From positions 3,475 through 67,474 of the forward strand of contig CAZBWH010000002.1 in the NCBI GenBank assembly GCA_964495595.1: a DNA stretch of 64,000 bases, written 5' to 3'. The stretch's first letter is position 1. Each line of letters opens with the position of its first letter. This document shows, one piece after another, positions 32,600 through 41,271 of this stretch. The notes under the pieces were generated by a model, which did not search any database, had not been told where the DNA came from, and saw only the letters and a program-made list of their open reading frames with translations. Source of the DNA: CALMFQ01 sp964495595 (GTDB taxonomy: Bacteria > Pseudomonadota > Gammaproteobacteria > Burkholderiales > SCOH01). The translations under genes and the position numbers were made by a program.

Positions 32600-33817
32600 A
32601 TGATTCAAACGCCAAAACTGCTGCTGCTCGCACTGGCCTGTGCCCCTGCGAGCCACGCCGGCGAAGCGCTGCCCGTTGAGTTCTCAGGCTCGGGCTTTCT
32701 GACCCTGGCCGCTGGCAAGATCGTCGGCGGCGGAGACAAGCGCGATGTCAGCGGCTGGACCTGCCCGTGTTATGTGGCCGACTACGCCCAGGGCGGGATG
32801 TACGAAAACAAGGGCGTGACCATCCGGCCCGATTCCAAGCTGGGCCTGCAGGGCAAGGTGACGGCCTGGCAGGATTTCTCCGTGACCGGGCAGGCGGTGT
32901 TCCGCGGTGCGCGTGACGGCAAGCCGAATCTGGAATGGGTGTACGCCGCCTACGACATCAATGACAACCTGGCGCTGCAGGCCGGCCGCAAGCGTCTGCC
33001 GCTGCTGTTCTATTCTGAATCGCAGGATATCGGCGTTGCTTATCCGTGGGTGCATCTGCCTGGTCAGGTCTACGGCTGGGAAATCGTCAACTACAACGGC
33101 GCCAACCTGCTGTATCGCGGCCAGTTCGCCGGTTGGTCGGGCACGGCCAACGTGTTTGGCGGCAGCGAAACCAACCAGGGCAACGGCTACTGGACGGTGT
33201 ACAACGGCAAGGATTCGGATACCGATTCGCGCTGGACCGGCATTGCCGGCGCCGAGCTGGTGCTCAGCCGCGACTGGTTCGAAGGCCGCATCGGCTATGT
33301 GCAAAGCAAGGTGCAGAACCGGCCGGTCAAGGTGGTCAACAATCTGGCGGCCGAAGGCGAGCCGAATCAATGGATGATCGACGATCCGCTGGACGACGAT
33401 GGCAATCCGGCCAGCGTGTTTTCCGACAAGGTGCGGCAGAAAATCTGGGCGGGCTCGGCCAATGTCGATTACGGCAACTGGGTGCTGCGCGCCGAATACA
33501 TCCACATCAACCGCCGTGCCGCCAACGAAACCGACATATCGCGGATGTTCGCCGCAGGCTACCGGATCGGCAAATGGCTGCCGCTGGTCACGTTGGCCGA
33601 TTACCGCTACGGTTTGCCGCAAGGCTACGTCAATGGTGACGAGACCGTTGAAGCGCACCGGGTGGCCTCGCTCTCGCTGCGCTACGACCTCAACACCAAC
33701 AGCGCGCTGAAGCTGCAATACGACCGCTGGCAGGACCGCAGCGACGAGAACTACCGCATCGCCCTGCCATACGGCGACTCGCGGCTGGTGTCGGTCAGCT
33801 ACGATCTGGCCTTCTGA
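32600..33817 (+). CDS. Outer-membrane porin-like protein
   Basis: The 405-residue protein has a signal peptide ending in ASHAGE and alternating amphipathic strands throughout. It ends in ...VSYDLAF with the terminal Phe used by the BAM machinery, so it is an outer-membrane beta-barrel. Barrel-type segments include LEWVYAAYDINDNLALQAGRK and the tail LRYDLNTNSALKLQYDRW. Length fits a 16-strand porin. An acidic loop contains DDPLDDDGN. CGGAG upstream supports the ATG at 32600 over one at 32591. It lies between the PstS-like gene and a histidine kinase. Confidence 0.88.
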   Translation: MIQTPKLLLLALACAPASHAGEALPVEFSGSGFLTLAAGKIVGGGDKRDVSGWTCPCYVADYAQGGMYENKGVTIRPDSKLGLQGKVTAWQDFSVTGQAVFRGARDGKPNLEWVYAAYDINDNLALQAGRKRLPLLFYSESQDIGVAYPWVHLPGQVYGWEIVNYNGANLLYRGQFAGWSGTANVFGGSETNQGNGYWTVYNGKDSDTDSRWTGIAGAELVLSRDWFEGRIGYVQSKVQNRPVKVVNNLAAEGEPNQWMIDDPLDDDGNPASVFSDKVRQKIWAGSANVDYGNWVLRAEYIHINRRAANETDISRMFAAGYRIGKWLPLVTLADYRYGLPQGYVNGDETVEAHRVASLSLRYDLNTNSALKLQYDRWQDRSDENYRIALPYGDSRLVSVSYDLAF

Positions 33818-33852
33818 GTGGTGCGGCAGAGTCCTCCCGTCCGGGCCGCCCG

Positions 33853-35034
33853 ATGCTGAAGTGGACCTTCGCCCAGCGCCAGTTGCTGCTGCTGTCGCTG
33901 GGGTCGGCTGGCTGGCTGGTGGCGGCGACCCTCACCGCCGGACTGCTCGACTTGCCGTTCAGCCTCAGCGGCTTCTGGTACGGCTTTGCCGTGACGATTT
34001 GCCTGTTGAACATCGCCGCTTACCTGTACAACGGCTGGCACCTGTATGTCTGCTGCATCCGCGAGCCGGCGCGCTGGCAGACCGACAACAGCGACTGGCG
34101 CAGCTGGCTTGCGGTGTCGGTCTGTCATGGCTCTGCCCTGACCCTGATTCACCTGCTACCGGCCCGCGAGGCCGAACTGGCGATGCTGGCACCGTTTGCG
34201 GTGATCGTCGCCCCGTTTCTCAACCGATTCACCCCCACCGTGGCGATTGTCACCATGCTGCTCAATACGGCTGGCGTGGCCTGGGCGGCACCCGAGATCA
34301 GCGGTGGCGAAGTGGTGCTGGTGCTGATCGTGCAACTGGCGCTGTGGCTGCTGGGGCTGGGCGGTATTCTGGAAATGCGCGACAAGCAGGAGCTGCAGGT
34401 CACTCTGGCACAGTTGCGCAGTACGCAGGAATTGCTGTCGGCCGTGGTGGCCGACAGTGAACGCCAGCGGATTGCCGGCGACCTGCACGACCGGATGGGG
34501 CATCATCTGGTGGCGCTCAACCTGCAGCTGCAACTGGCCGAACGCGGCGCCCTGCCGCCCAACCAGCCCCCACCGCTGACCCTGGCCAGAGAGTTGGTGG
34601 CCGAATTGTTTGTCGATGTGCGCGAAACCGTCTCCAGCCTGCGGGAGCAGGGCGAATTCGATTTCGGCATCGCCGTGCGCTCGCTGTTCGCCCGCATCAG
34701 TGCCTTGCGCTTCGAAGTCCGGGGCGAGCTGCCCGACCGGCTGGCCAGCTACCCGCTGGCCGATTGCCTGCTGCGTTGCATCCAGGAAGCAATCACCAAC
34801 ACCCTCAAGCACAGCGACGCCACGCTGATGACCCTCACATTTGCCGTGATCGATGGCGAATACCGGCTGACGCTGCACGACAACGGCCAGCAGCGGCGCG
34901 CCAGTGCCTGGTCGAGTGGCCACGGGCTGGCCGGCATGCAGCGTCGGGTGGACGAACTCAATGGCCAGGTCGATTGGCATGTCGCCCCGGATGGCTTCAC
35001 CGTGGAAATCCGGGTGCCGCTGCCGGGCGGGTGA
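33853..35034 (+). CDS. Sensor histidine kinase, NarL/DesK-type (HisKA_3), orphan
   Basis: The 393-residue kinase has about five or six N-terminal membrane helices (residues 10-170). A coiled linker (ELQVTLAQLRSTQELLS) leads to a HisKA_3 dimerisation domain with the phospho-acceptor His212 in GDLHDRMGHH. The HATPase domain contains IQEAITNTLKHSDA (N box) and GHGLAGMQRRV (G box). Kinases of this group normally pair with a LuxR/NarL-type response regulator encoded next to them. None is found in the neighbouring genes, so its partner is elsewhere. It is the last gene of the chemoreceptor/PstS-like/porin group, 35 bp after the porin gene. Confidence 0.9.
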   Translation: MLKWTFAQRQLLLLSLGSAGWLVAATLTAGLLDLPFSLSGFWYGFAVTICLLNIAAYLYNGWHLYVCCIREPARWQTDNSDWRSWLAVSVCHGSALTLIHLLPAREAELAMLAPFAVIVAPFLNRFTPTVAIVTMLLNTAGVAWAAPEISGGEVVLVLIVQLALWLLGLGGILEMRDKQELQVTLAQLRSTQELLSAVVADSERQRIAGDLHDRMGHHLVALNLQLQLAERGALPPNQPPPLTLARELVAELFVDVRETVSSLREQGEFDFGIAVRSLFARISALRFEVRGELPDRLASYPLADCLLRCIQEAITNTLKHSDATLMTLTFAVIDGEYRLTLHDNGQQRRASAWSSGHGLAGMQRRVDELNGQVDWHVAPDGFTVEIRVPLPGG

Positions 35035-35174
35035 CACGACGGTTGTCGGAATTTTTTACACTCGCGGCAGGCAATACGAGGCGGGTTTGCCAGGAGCGGC
35101 CTCTGGCGCGGTGTGGTGGATCGCGGCACAAAATATGCATGCCCGTAAGAGCATTTCTGTCTGGGAGATTCATC

Positions 35175-36359
35175 ATGCGACCGCGTAGTGTTTCCCGTTG
35201 CCTTGCTGCCGGTGTTGCAGCCTTGCTGCTGCCGGCGACCGCTCAGGCCACCAGCATCAGCCTGCCCAACCCCACCTCGGAGCGGGTGCTGTATGGCGAT
35301 TTTTACACCTATTCGCTGCCGATCCTGGCTTGGCAGTACAGCCTGCAGTTTGGCGGTGGCGTCGGGCCGGGTAACCCGTATTACGTCGATTCCACTCCCG
35401 GCAGCATCAAGGATGACGTGGTGATTGCGACTGGCGCCAACGGTGTGCCGGTCAATACCAACGTTGCCGGCATGAATGACGCCTACCAGACGCCCAATGG
35501 CAACGGTGGCCTGCCGTATTTCAGCACCGGCCAGGCCGGCCTGCACCCCACCGGCTCGGGTGGGCTGACGGGGGCGGCAGATCAGGCCAGCACCTGGAAC
35601 GCCTCGCTGACTGCGCTGACCGGCTATCTGGGTAGTGGTGCCGGTAACGCGCTGAATTCGCTGGTGTTCATGTTCAACAACAACGAAATCAATTCCGGCA
35701 ACGGCCTGCACCAGACCCTGCTGGTCTGGGCGCAGATGAGCCTGCGGGATATTGATGGCAACGCGCCGACCCAGTATTTCACCTTTACCAATCACTGCCC
35801 GGCCGGCAATGTGTGCATTTCGGGTGGGCTGCCCGGATCGAGTGGCGGTATCTACATCGGCCCGGACAAGGATCCCGCCCTGTATTCGGGATCGGCGCCA
35901 GACAACAGCTATCCGGCTGGCGCGGCAGGCAGCCAGCCGGCACTGTCCGATTTTGTCGTTTCCGGTGGCCAGGTGTGTTTTGACGGTGGCAGGGTACTGG
36001 TGGCCTGCAGCAGCCCGAGCGCCGTGACCACGCTCAACCACAATCTGGGCGCCAATCAGGCAGCGTATGCCGCGTATTCGCCCGAGCTGGATCAGGCGCT
36101 GAACAGTTGGTGGAATGGCGGCGCCGGGGGCGGTTCGGCCTACGATGTGCTCAGTGTCGACTTCCGCATGGGCTGCAATCCGGCCGTCACCAGTTGTACC
36201 AACGGCGAAATGATCGACAATGGCTACGAGCAGCTGTTCCTCGCCCGAGGGCTGGGCAGCCCCCGTCCGGCACCGCTGCCCGGCACGCTGGCACTGCTGG
36301 GAATCGGCATGCTGTCACTGACCTGGCTGGCCTGGTTGCGCCAGCGGGCCCGCTTGTAA
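35175..36359 (+). CDS. Secreted protein with PEP-CTERM-like C-terminal sorting signal
   Basis: The 394-residue protein has a signal peptide (about 1-30, ending ATAQATS). Its mature region is rich in Gly, Asn, Ser and Tyr with few Lys, as typical for PEP-CTERM proteins. The C-terminus reads RPAPLPGTLALLGIGMLS, then a hydrophobic stretch and RQRARL. This is the tripartite sorting signal (motif, membrane helix, basic tail), with PLPG in place of the usual PEPG. It would be processed by an exosortase of the XrtA type, whose associated genes lie at 56.7-64 kb. An internal cysteine pair (NHCPAGNVCIS) may form a disulfide. The function of the mature domain is unknown. Confidence 0.82.
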   Translation: MRPRSVSRCLAAGVAALLLPATAQATSISLPNPTSERVLYGDFYTYSLPILAWQYSLQFGGGVGPGNPYYVDSTPGSIKDDVVIATGANGVPVNTNVAGMNDAYQTPNGNGGLPYFSTGQAGLHPTGSGGLTGAADQASTWNASLTALTGYLGSGAGNALNSLVFMFNNNEINSGNGLHQTLLVWAQMSLRDIDGNAPTQYFTFTNHCPAGNVCISGGLPGSSGGIYIGPDKDPALYSGSAPDNSYPAGAAGSQPALSDFVVSGGQVCFDGGRVLVACSSPSAVTTLNHNLGANQAAYAAYSPELDQALNSWWNGGAGGGSAYDVLSVDFRMGCNPAVTSCTNGEMIDNGYEQLFLARGLGSPRPAPLPGTLALLGIGMLSLTWLAWLRQRARL

Positions 36360-36384
36360 CCGTTACGGTGGAGAGGCGACAAAC

Positions 36385-36410
36385 AGCCCACGCCAGTGCG
36401 TGGGCTTTTT
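36385..36410 (+). terminator. Intrinsic terminator after the PEP-CTERM-like gene
   Basis: AGCCCACGC (36385-36393) pairs with GCGTGGGCT (36398-36406) around a CAGT loop, followed by TTTTT. It sits 26 bp after the stop codon and just before the convergent yehS-like gene. Confidence 0.9.
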
Positions 36411-36422
36411 GCTGGCAGCCAA

Positions 36423-36902
36423 TCAGGCCGGGCGCACCCGCAACGTCAAGCCCTTGAGGAAATTGCGCAACACCTGATCGCCGCAGGGGCGGAAGTTCTT
36501 GTGGCCCGGTGCGCGGAACAGGGCGCTGATTTCCGGACGGGAAATGCGAAAGCCGGCTTGCTGGAACACCTCGACCAGATCGTCTTCTTTCAGCTCAAAG
36601 GCAATCCGCAGTTTTTTCAATGCCAGATTGTTGCTCATCCGGCTCACCACCTTGACTGCAGGCGATGGCTGGTCGGATGGCGGCTCGCGCTTGCCGCGCC
36701 GCGAGACGATCAGCCCGTCCAGCAGTGCATGCATGGTCAGGTCGTTCACCGCCAGATACTCCGGCTCGGTTTCGTTCAGCAGCCAGCGCTTGGCCTCGTC
36801 CAGCCTGGCCTGACCTTCGCCCTGCCGTATCAGTTCGACCAGCTGGTGATCGGGTAAATCGAGAGCGTAACGAAGGCTGCGCAGAATGTCGTTGTTGGTC
36901 AT
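36423..36902 (-). CDS. YehS-family protein (DUF1456)
   Basis: The 159-residue cytoplasmic protein consists of two DUF1456 repeats. Each starts with a line such as NNDILRSLRYALDLPD (residues 3-18) or NNLALKKLRIAFELKEDD (about 90-107), followed by a helical segment ending in LLDGLIV or LRNFLKGL. The family, named after E. coli YehS, has no established function. The length fits the family. It is probably a single gene with the start codon chosen because the first repeat begins there. Confidence 0.92.
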   Translation of the reverse strand: MTNNDILRSLRYALDLPDHQLVELIRQGEGQARLDEAKRWLLNETEPEYLAVNDLTMHALLDGLIVSRRGKREPPSDQPSPAVKVVSRMSNNLALKKLRIAFELKEDDLVEVFQQAGFRISRPEISALFRAPGHKNFRPCGDQVLRNFLKGLTLRVRPA

Positions 36903-37002
36903 GGTTCGGGCCTGAAGAATGCGGGTGGGTGACGGTAGCCGGGAACGTGGTACAGGTCAACCGGCGCCGGTTTCGTGCCACGGGGCAACCCAGGTTGGCA
37001 CA

Positions 37003-37063
37003 GGCTGGGAGCCGCTCTGGATGCGGCGTCCAGCCGGGCTGCGCGCCGCTCTGGTATTGGCTT
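37003..37063. repeat. Intergenic GC-rich repeat, copy 6
   Basis: GGCTGGGAGCCGCTCTGGAT is followed by CCAGCCGGGCTGCGCGCCGC and TCTGGTATTGGCTTTC. It carries the complementary core GCCGCTCTGGTATTGG of copy 1 and runs up to, and slightly into, the 3' end of the TetR gene. Confidence 0.65.
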
Positions 37064-37687
37064 TCAGGGCGAGTGCTGCAAAAAGCCGAAGCCGCATACT
37101 GCGGTGACGGTTTCGGCCGCCAGGCGTGCCGCCTCGACGCTGCTGCCAACGCCCAGCTCCTGCAACTGGCCATCGATCAGCAACAAGGCCAGCCCGTGCA
37201 CTGCCGACCAGGCCGTCAGCGTGGTGGCCGCCGGTCCGCAAGGGGCCAGCAGACCGCGTTCGGCGCAGGCGGCGACATCGCGCTGCATGCTGGCAAATAC
37301 CGCGCTGCAGGCCTGCTCCAGTGCGGGCAGGTCGCGCTTGTCCATCAATTCTGGATGGTTCATCGCCAGAAAATGCGCCTGATGGGCCACGGCAAACTCG
37401 ACATAGGCCACGCCCTTTTGTTGCAGGCGAAGCACCGGATTGTCGTCCGGCAGGGCGTCCAGCCCGGCAAAGCGCTGGCTGAGCAGGGCAAACCCGGCTT
37501 CGGCCAGCGCGGCCAGCAGCGCCCGCTTGCTGGCAAAGTGACGAAACGGCGCCGCTGCGCTGACGCCCAGCGCCTTGGCCAGTTCGCGCAGGGTGAAACT
37601 GACTTCGCGGTGGTGGCCGATGTGTGCCAGCGCGGCCTCCAGCAAGGCATTGCGCAAGTCACCGTGGTGATAGGGGGAAAGGGACAT
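37064..37687 (-). CDS. TetR-family regulator, divergent from an FAD oxidoreductase
   Basis: The 207-residue regulator has an N-terminal helix-turn-helix (LAKALGVSAAAPFRHFASKRALLAALAE, about 33-60) and a helical ligand domain of the TetR_C/WHG type. It begins MSLSPYHHGDLRNALLEAAL, a very common start in this subgroup. A longer frame from 37723 would start inside its own operator, so 37687 is chosen. Two matching dyads in the divergent promoter (37714-37732 and 37771-37789) are its likely binding sites. It probably represses both itself and the adjacent oxidoreductase gene. Confidence 0.9.
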   Translation of the reverse strand: MSLSPYHHGDLRNALLEAALAHIGHHREVSFTLRELAKALGVSAAAPFRHFASKRALLAALAEAGFALLSQRFAGLDALPDDNPVLRLQQKGVAYVEFAVAHQAHFLAMNHPELMDKRDLPALEQACSAVFASMQRDVAACAERGLLAPCGPAATTLTAWSAVHGLALLLIDGQLQELGVGSSVEAARLAAETVTAVCGFGFLQHSP

Positions 37688-37713
37688 GCTGCGCACTATA
37701 GTCCGCCGGCGAC

Positions 37714-37732
37714 ATGTAATCAATGATTACAT
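37714..37732. promoter_or_regulatory. TetR operator O1 (perfect dyad)
   Basis: ATGTAATCAATGATTACAT is a perfect 19-bp palindrome with one central base. It lies 27 bp upstream of the TetR start. A second copy with the same spacing lies 57 bp away. Confidence 0.75.
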
Positions 37733-37770
37733 TTGACTTGACACCCCTCCTGCTCCAGCCGATCATTGCC

Positions 37771-37789
37771 ATGTAAACACTGATAACAT
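37771..37789. promoter_or_regulatory. TetR operator O2 (imperfect dyad)
   Basis: ATGTAAACACTGATAACAT has the same half-site layout as O1 and also matches O1 directly at most positions. It ends 10 bp before the oxidoreductase start, so bound repressor would block transcription or translation initiation. Confidence 0.65.
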
Positions 37790-37799
37790 GGAGGCAGGC

Positions 37800-39410
37800 A
37801 TGCAGCAACCCACCCCCACCGGACCGTTCGACGCCATCATCATCGGCAGCGGCATCGGCTCGCTTACCACCGCCGTGCTGCTCGCCCGCGAGCAGGGCAA
37901 GCGCGTGCTGGTGCTGGAACAGCATTTCACCCTTGGCGGCCAGACCCACGCGTTCAAGCGCCGGGGCCGGTTCGAATTCGATGTCGGCATTCATTACCTG
38001 GGCGACATGGGCAAGGGCATGAGCCGGCGCCTGTTCGATGCCGTGACGGAAGGCCAGGTCGAATGGCAGCCGATGCCGGAAGAATTCGAGCGTTACGTCT
38101 ACCCCGATTTCGAGTTTGCCGTGCCGTCGCACCCCCGCGAATACCAGCGCCGGCTGATCGAGCGCTTTCCGCTGGAGCGGGCCGCGATCAGTCAGTATTT
38201 CGACGATCTGCGCAGCGCCACCACCTGGTACGGGCTGGCCTTGTCCAATGATGCCCTGCCACCGCTGACCCGGCTGCCGGCTCGCTTTCTGGCGCGCACC
38301 GCCGGCCGGCTGGCCAACGTCACCCTTGGCAGCTACCTGGATCGCCATTTCCGCAGCCCTCAACTGAAAGCCCTGCTGGCCTCGCAATGGGGCGACTACG
38401 GCCTGCCGCCCGGCCAGGTGGCATTCGGCATGCATGCAATCGTGGAAACACACTACTGGCGCGGTGGCTGGTACCCGGTGGGCGGAGCCGGCAAAATCGC
38501 CGATGCCATGGTGGCGATCATCGAGCGCCACGGCGGCGTGGCCATGGCCTCGCGCACGGTGGATGAAATCCTGGTCGAGCGCGGCAGGGCGGTGGGGGTG
38601 CTGTGTCACCACACCATCAAGCCGCACCTGCCGCCTGAAACCTACCGGGCGCCGCTGATCGTGTCCGGCGCTGGCGCCGAGGTGACTTACCAGCACTTGC
38701 TGCCAGCCAGCGTCAATATTCCGTTCCGCGCCGAGCTGGCCGCCCAGTCCAACGGCATCAGCGCGGTGGCGGTGTATCTGGGGCTGAAAGAATCACCCGC
38801 CACGCTGGGGGTGGCCGGCGAAAACCACTGGGTCTACCAGGGCTACGATCACGATGCCGCCTTTGCGGCCGGTGGCACCGGCCACGGCTACTATCTGAGC
38901 TTCCCGTCACTGAAAAATCCACAGGCCAAGGGGCACACGGCCGATATCATCACCTTTGCCCCGTATGAGCTGTTCGAGTCCTGGGCTGGGGGGCAGTGGA
39001 AAAAACGCGGCGCTGACTACGAGGCCTTCAAGCGCCAGATTGCCGACCAGCTGATTGCTCAGGTTGACCAGCGTTTGCCGGGCTTTGCCGACCTGGTGGC
39101 GTATGTCGATGTCTCAACCCCGTTGTCGATGCAGCATTTCGTTGGCCACCGCCGGGGCGCGTTTTACGGCGTACCGGCCACCCCTGCGCGGCTGTTCCAG
39201 CCCTGGACGCGAGTGCAAAGCCCGGTGGCCAACCTGTATCTCACCGGTTGCGATGTCATGTCGGCGGGAGTGATGGGGGCGCTGAGCGGCGGCATCAAGG
39301 CCGCCGGCGTCATCGACGGGTCGTTCGGCTTTGTGCGGCTGATGCAAAAGCTGTTGCAGCAGCGCGGGCCGGCGCCTCAGGTGGCCGACTTGAGCAGGCC
39401 GGTGGTGTAG
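37800..39410 (+). CDS. FAD-dependent oxidoreductase, phytoene desaturase/retinol saturase-like
   Basis: The 536-residue flavoprotein begins with the dinucleotide-binding motif AIIIGSGIGSLTTAVLLARE, followed by RVLVLEQHFTLGGQTHAFKR and a second conserved segment FDVGIHYLGDMG. The C-terminal FAD segment reads LYLTGCDVMSAGVMGALSGG. These traits and the length fit the crtI/RetSat-like family, which desaturates or saturates polyene or lipid chains. No carotenoid gene is nearby, so the substrate is unknown. The start at 37800 is chosen because GGAGG lies 5 bp before it; an ATG at 37788 lies inside operator O2. Confidence 0.88.
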   Translation: MQQPTPTGPFDAIIIGSGIGSLTTAVLLAREQGKRVLVLEQHFTLGGQTHAFKRRGRFEFDVGIHYLGDMGKGMSRRLFDAVTEGQVEWQPMPEEFERYVYPDFEFAVPSHPREYQRRLIERFPLERAAISQYFDDLRSATTWYGLALSNDALPPLTRLPARFLARTAGRLANVTLGSYLDRHFRSPQLKALLASQWGDYGLPPGQVAFGMHAIVETHYWRGGWYPVGGAGKIADAMVAIIERHGGVAMASRTVDEILVERGRAVGVLCHHTIKPHLPPETYRAPLIVSGAGAEVTYQHLLPASVNIPFRAELAAQSNGISAVAVYLGLKESPATLGVAGENHWVYQGYDHDAAFAAGGTGHGYYLSFPSLKNPQAKGHTADIITFAPYELFESWAGGQWKKRGADYEAFKRQIADQLIAQVDQRLPGFADLVAYVDVSTPLSMQHFVGHRRGAFYGVPATPARLFQPWTRVQSPVANLYLTGCDVMSAGVMGALSGGIKAAGVIDGSFGFVRLMQKLLQQRGPAPQVADLSRPVV

Positions 39411-39447
39411 CTGACGATGCGGGCGCGGTGCTGTGCCAGGCCTGCGG

Positions 39448-40041
39448 TCAGGTGGCCTGGATACGGTACAGCGCCAAGTCGCCCAGCCAGTTGGGCAGCC
39501 AGTGCACCCGCTCGCCGCGGGTAACGATGGTGCGATCGATGATTTTCACCCCGTGACCGTGGCAGAAATCTTCAAAATCGTTGATGGTGAACAGATGGAC
39601 GTTGGGTGTGTTGTGCCACTGGTAGGGCAGGGTTTTTGATACCGGCATCCGTCCGGCGAGAATTTGCCAGCGGTTGCGCCAGTAGCCGAAGTTGGGAAAG
39701 CTGACAATCGCCTGGCGGCCGACACGCAGCATTTCGTGGACGATTTTTTCGGTCTGGTGCACCGCCTGCAGCGTTTGCGACAGGATGACGTAGTCGAACG
39801 AATCAGATTCAAAGGTCGACAGTCCGCCTTCCAGATCGTTCTGGATCACGTTGATGCCATTCTGCACGCAGGCCAGCACGTTGGCGTCGCTGATCTCCAC
39901 TCCGTAGCCGCGTGCAGCCTTGCTGTCGTGCAGCAGCTTCAGCAGTGTGCCGTCTGCGCAACCCAGGTCGAGCACACTGGCATCACGTTCGATCAGGTCG
40001 CTGATCAACTGGAAATCGTAGCGGATCGGGGGCGTCGACAC
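39448..40041 (-). CDS. metW: MetW, methionine biosynthesis methyltransferase-like protein
   Basis: The 197-residue protein has the SAM-binding Rossmann motif VLDLGCADGTLLKLL at about residues 19-33. It also shows MetW-specific segments GYGVEISDANVLACV, VILSQTLQ and SFPNFGYWRNR. MetW works with MetX in proteobacterial methionine synthesis and is thought to activate or stabilise it. The gene starts 3 bp after metX ends on the same strand, so they form an operon in the usual metX-metW order. Confidence 0.95.
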   Translation of the reverse strand: MSTPPIRYDFQLISDLIERDASVLDLGCADGTLLKLLHDSKAARGYGVEISDANVLACVQNGINVIQNDLEGGLSTFESDSFDYVILSQTLQAVHQTEKIVHEMLRVGRQAIVSFPNFGYWRNRWQILAGRMPVSKTLPYQWHNTPNVHLFTINDFEDFCHGHGVKIIDRTIVTRGERVHWLPNWLGDLALYRIQAT

Positions 40042-40044
40042 GGC

Positions 40045-41175
40045 TTACTCCGTTGCGATATTGGCAATGTAGGTACGCATCAGTGCGTGGTACTGCGGGT
40101 CGGTCATCAGAAAAGCGTCGTGGCCGTGGGCAGATTCGATTTCGGCGTAGCTGACATCTTTTTTGGCATCCAGCAGTGCCTTGACAATCTCGCGCGAGCG
40201 CGCCGGAGAAAAGCGCCAGTCAGAGGTGAACGACACCACCAGGTACTTTGCCCGGGTCTGCTGCAGGGCGCGTGACAGCTTGCCGCCGTAATGGCGGGCC
40301 GGGTCGAAATAGTCGAGCGCCTTGGTCATCAGCAGATAGGTGTTTGCGTCAAACACGCCGGCAAAGCGGTCGCCCTGATAACGCAGGTAGGATTCGATTT
40401 CGAATTCGACATCGAAGCCGTATTTGTATTCGCCGGATTTCAGCAACCGGCCGAATTTCTCGCCCATGCCGTCGTCCGACAGATAAGTGATGTGGCCCAG
40501 CATGCGCGCCAGCCGCAGGCCACGTTTCGGCACCACGCCGTGCTCGTAATAGTTGCCACCGTGGAAGTCCGGGTCGGTGAGGATCGCCTGCCGCGCCACG
40601 TCGTTGAAGGCGATGTTCTGCGCTGTCAGTTTTGGCGCCGAGGCGATCACCAGGCAGTGGCGTACCCGTTCCGGAAAGCTGATGCTCCAGCGCAAGGCCT
40701 GCATGCCGCCCAGGCTGCCGCCAATCACTGCGGCCCATTGCTGGATGCCGAGCAGGTCAGCCAGCCGCGCCTGTGATTGCACCCAGTCGGAGACGAGAAT
40801 CAGCGGAAAATCGGAGCCATAAGGCTTGCCGGTCGCCGGGTTGATGCTGGATGGCCCGGTCGAGCCGTGGCAGCCGCCGAGATTGTTGAGGCCGACGACA
40901 AAAAAGCGGTTGGTGTCGATCGGCTTGCCGGGGCCGATCATGTTGTCCCACCAGCCGGGCGTCTTGTCGTCCGCAGCGTGCCGGCCGGCAACGTGATGGT
41001 TGCCCGACAGTGCGTGGCAGATCAGGATGGCATTGCTACGGCTGGCATTCAGTGTGCCGTAGGTTTCATAAACCAGATCGTAAGCTGGCAGTACGGCGCC
41101 ACTGCTCAATGGCAGCGGGGTGTCGAAATGGGCGGTCTGGGGCTGGACGATGCCTACGGATTGCGCGTCGCTCAT
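40045..41175 (-). CDS. metX: MetX, homoserine O-acyltransferase
   Basis: The 376-residue enzyme activates homoserine with an acyl group (acetyl- or succinyl-CoA) in methionine synthesis. It has the alpha/beta hydrolase fold, with the nucleophile elbow [14 protein letters not shown] (Ser about residue 145). The catalytic His is in the C-terminal SAHGHDAFL segment, preceded by the expected Asp region. Other conserved parts are [26 protein letters not shown] and [14 protein letters not shown]. Betaproteobacterial MetX with MetW is often a succinyltransferase, so the acyl donor is not decided here. Confidence 0.96.
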   Translation of the reverse strand: MSDAQSVGIVQPQTAHFDTPLPLSSGAVLPAYDLVYETYGTLNASRSNAILICHALSGNHHVAGRHAADDKTPGWWDNMIGPGKPIDTNRFFVVGLNNLGGCHGSTGPSSINPATGKPYGSDFPLILVSDWVQSQARLADLLGIQQWAAVIGGSLGGMQALRWSISFPERVRHCLVIASAPKLTAQNIAFNDVARQAILTDPDFHGGNYYEHGVVPKRGLRLARMLGHITYLSDDGMGEKFGRLLKSGEYKYGFDVEFEIESYLRYQGDRFAGVFDANTYLLMTKALDYFDPARHYGGKLSRALQQTRAKYLVVSFTSDWRFSPARSREIVKALLDAKKDVSYAEIESAHGHDAFLMTDPQYHALMRTYIANIATE

Positions 41176-41271
41176 TGGCTGGGTGGCTGGCGTGAGGGGG
41201 AATTCCTGATCGGGCGATTATAGCCCGATTCTGGCTGCCAGCCAGCATTCCGCCAGCCGGCGGGGTCTGGC

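Noticed and set aside
35040..35174. A response regulator or sigma-54 promoter between the histidine kinase and the PEP-CTERM-like gene
   Set aside because: The gap is too short for a gene, and no TGGC-N8-TTGC type element with correct spacing could be found.
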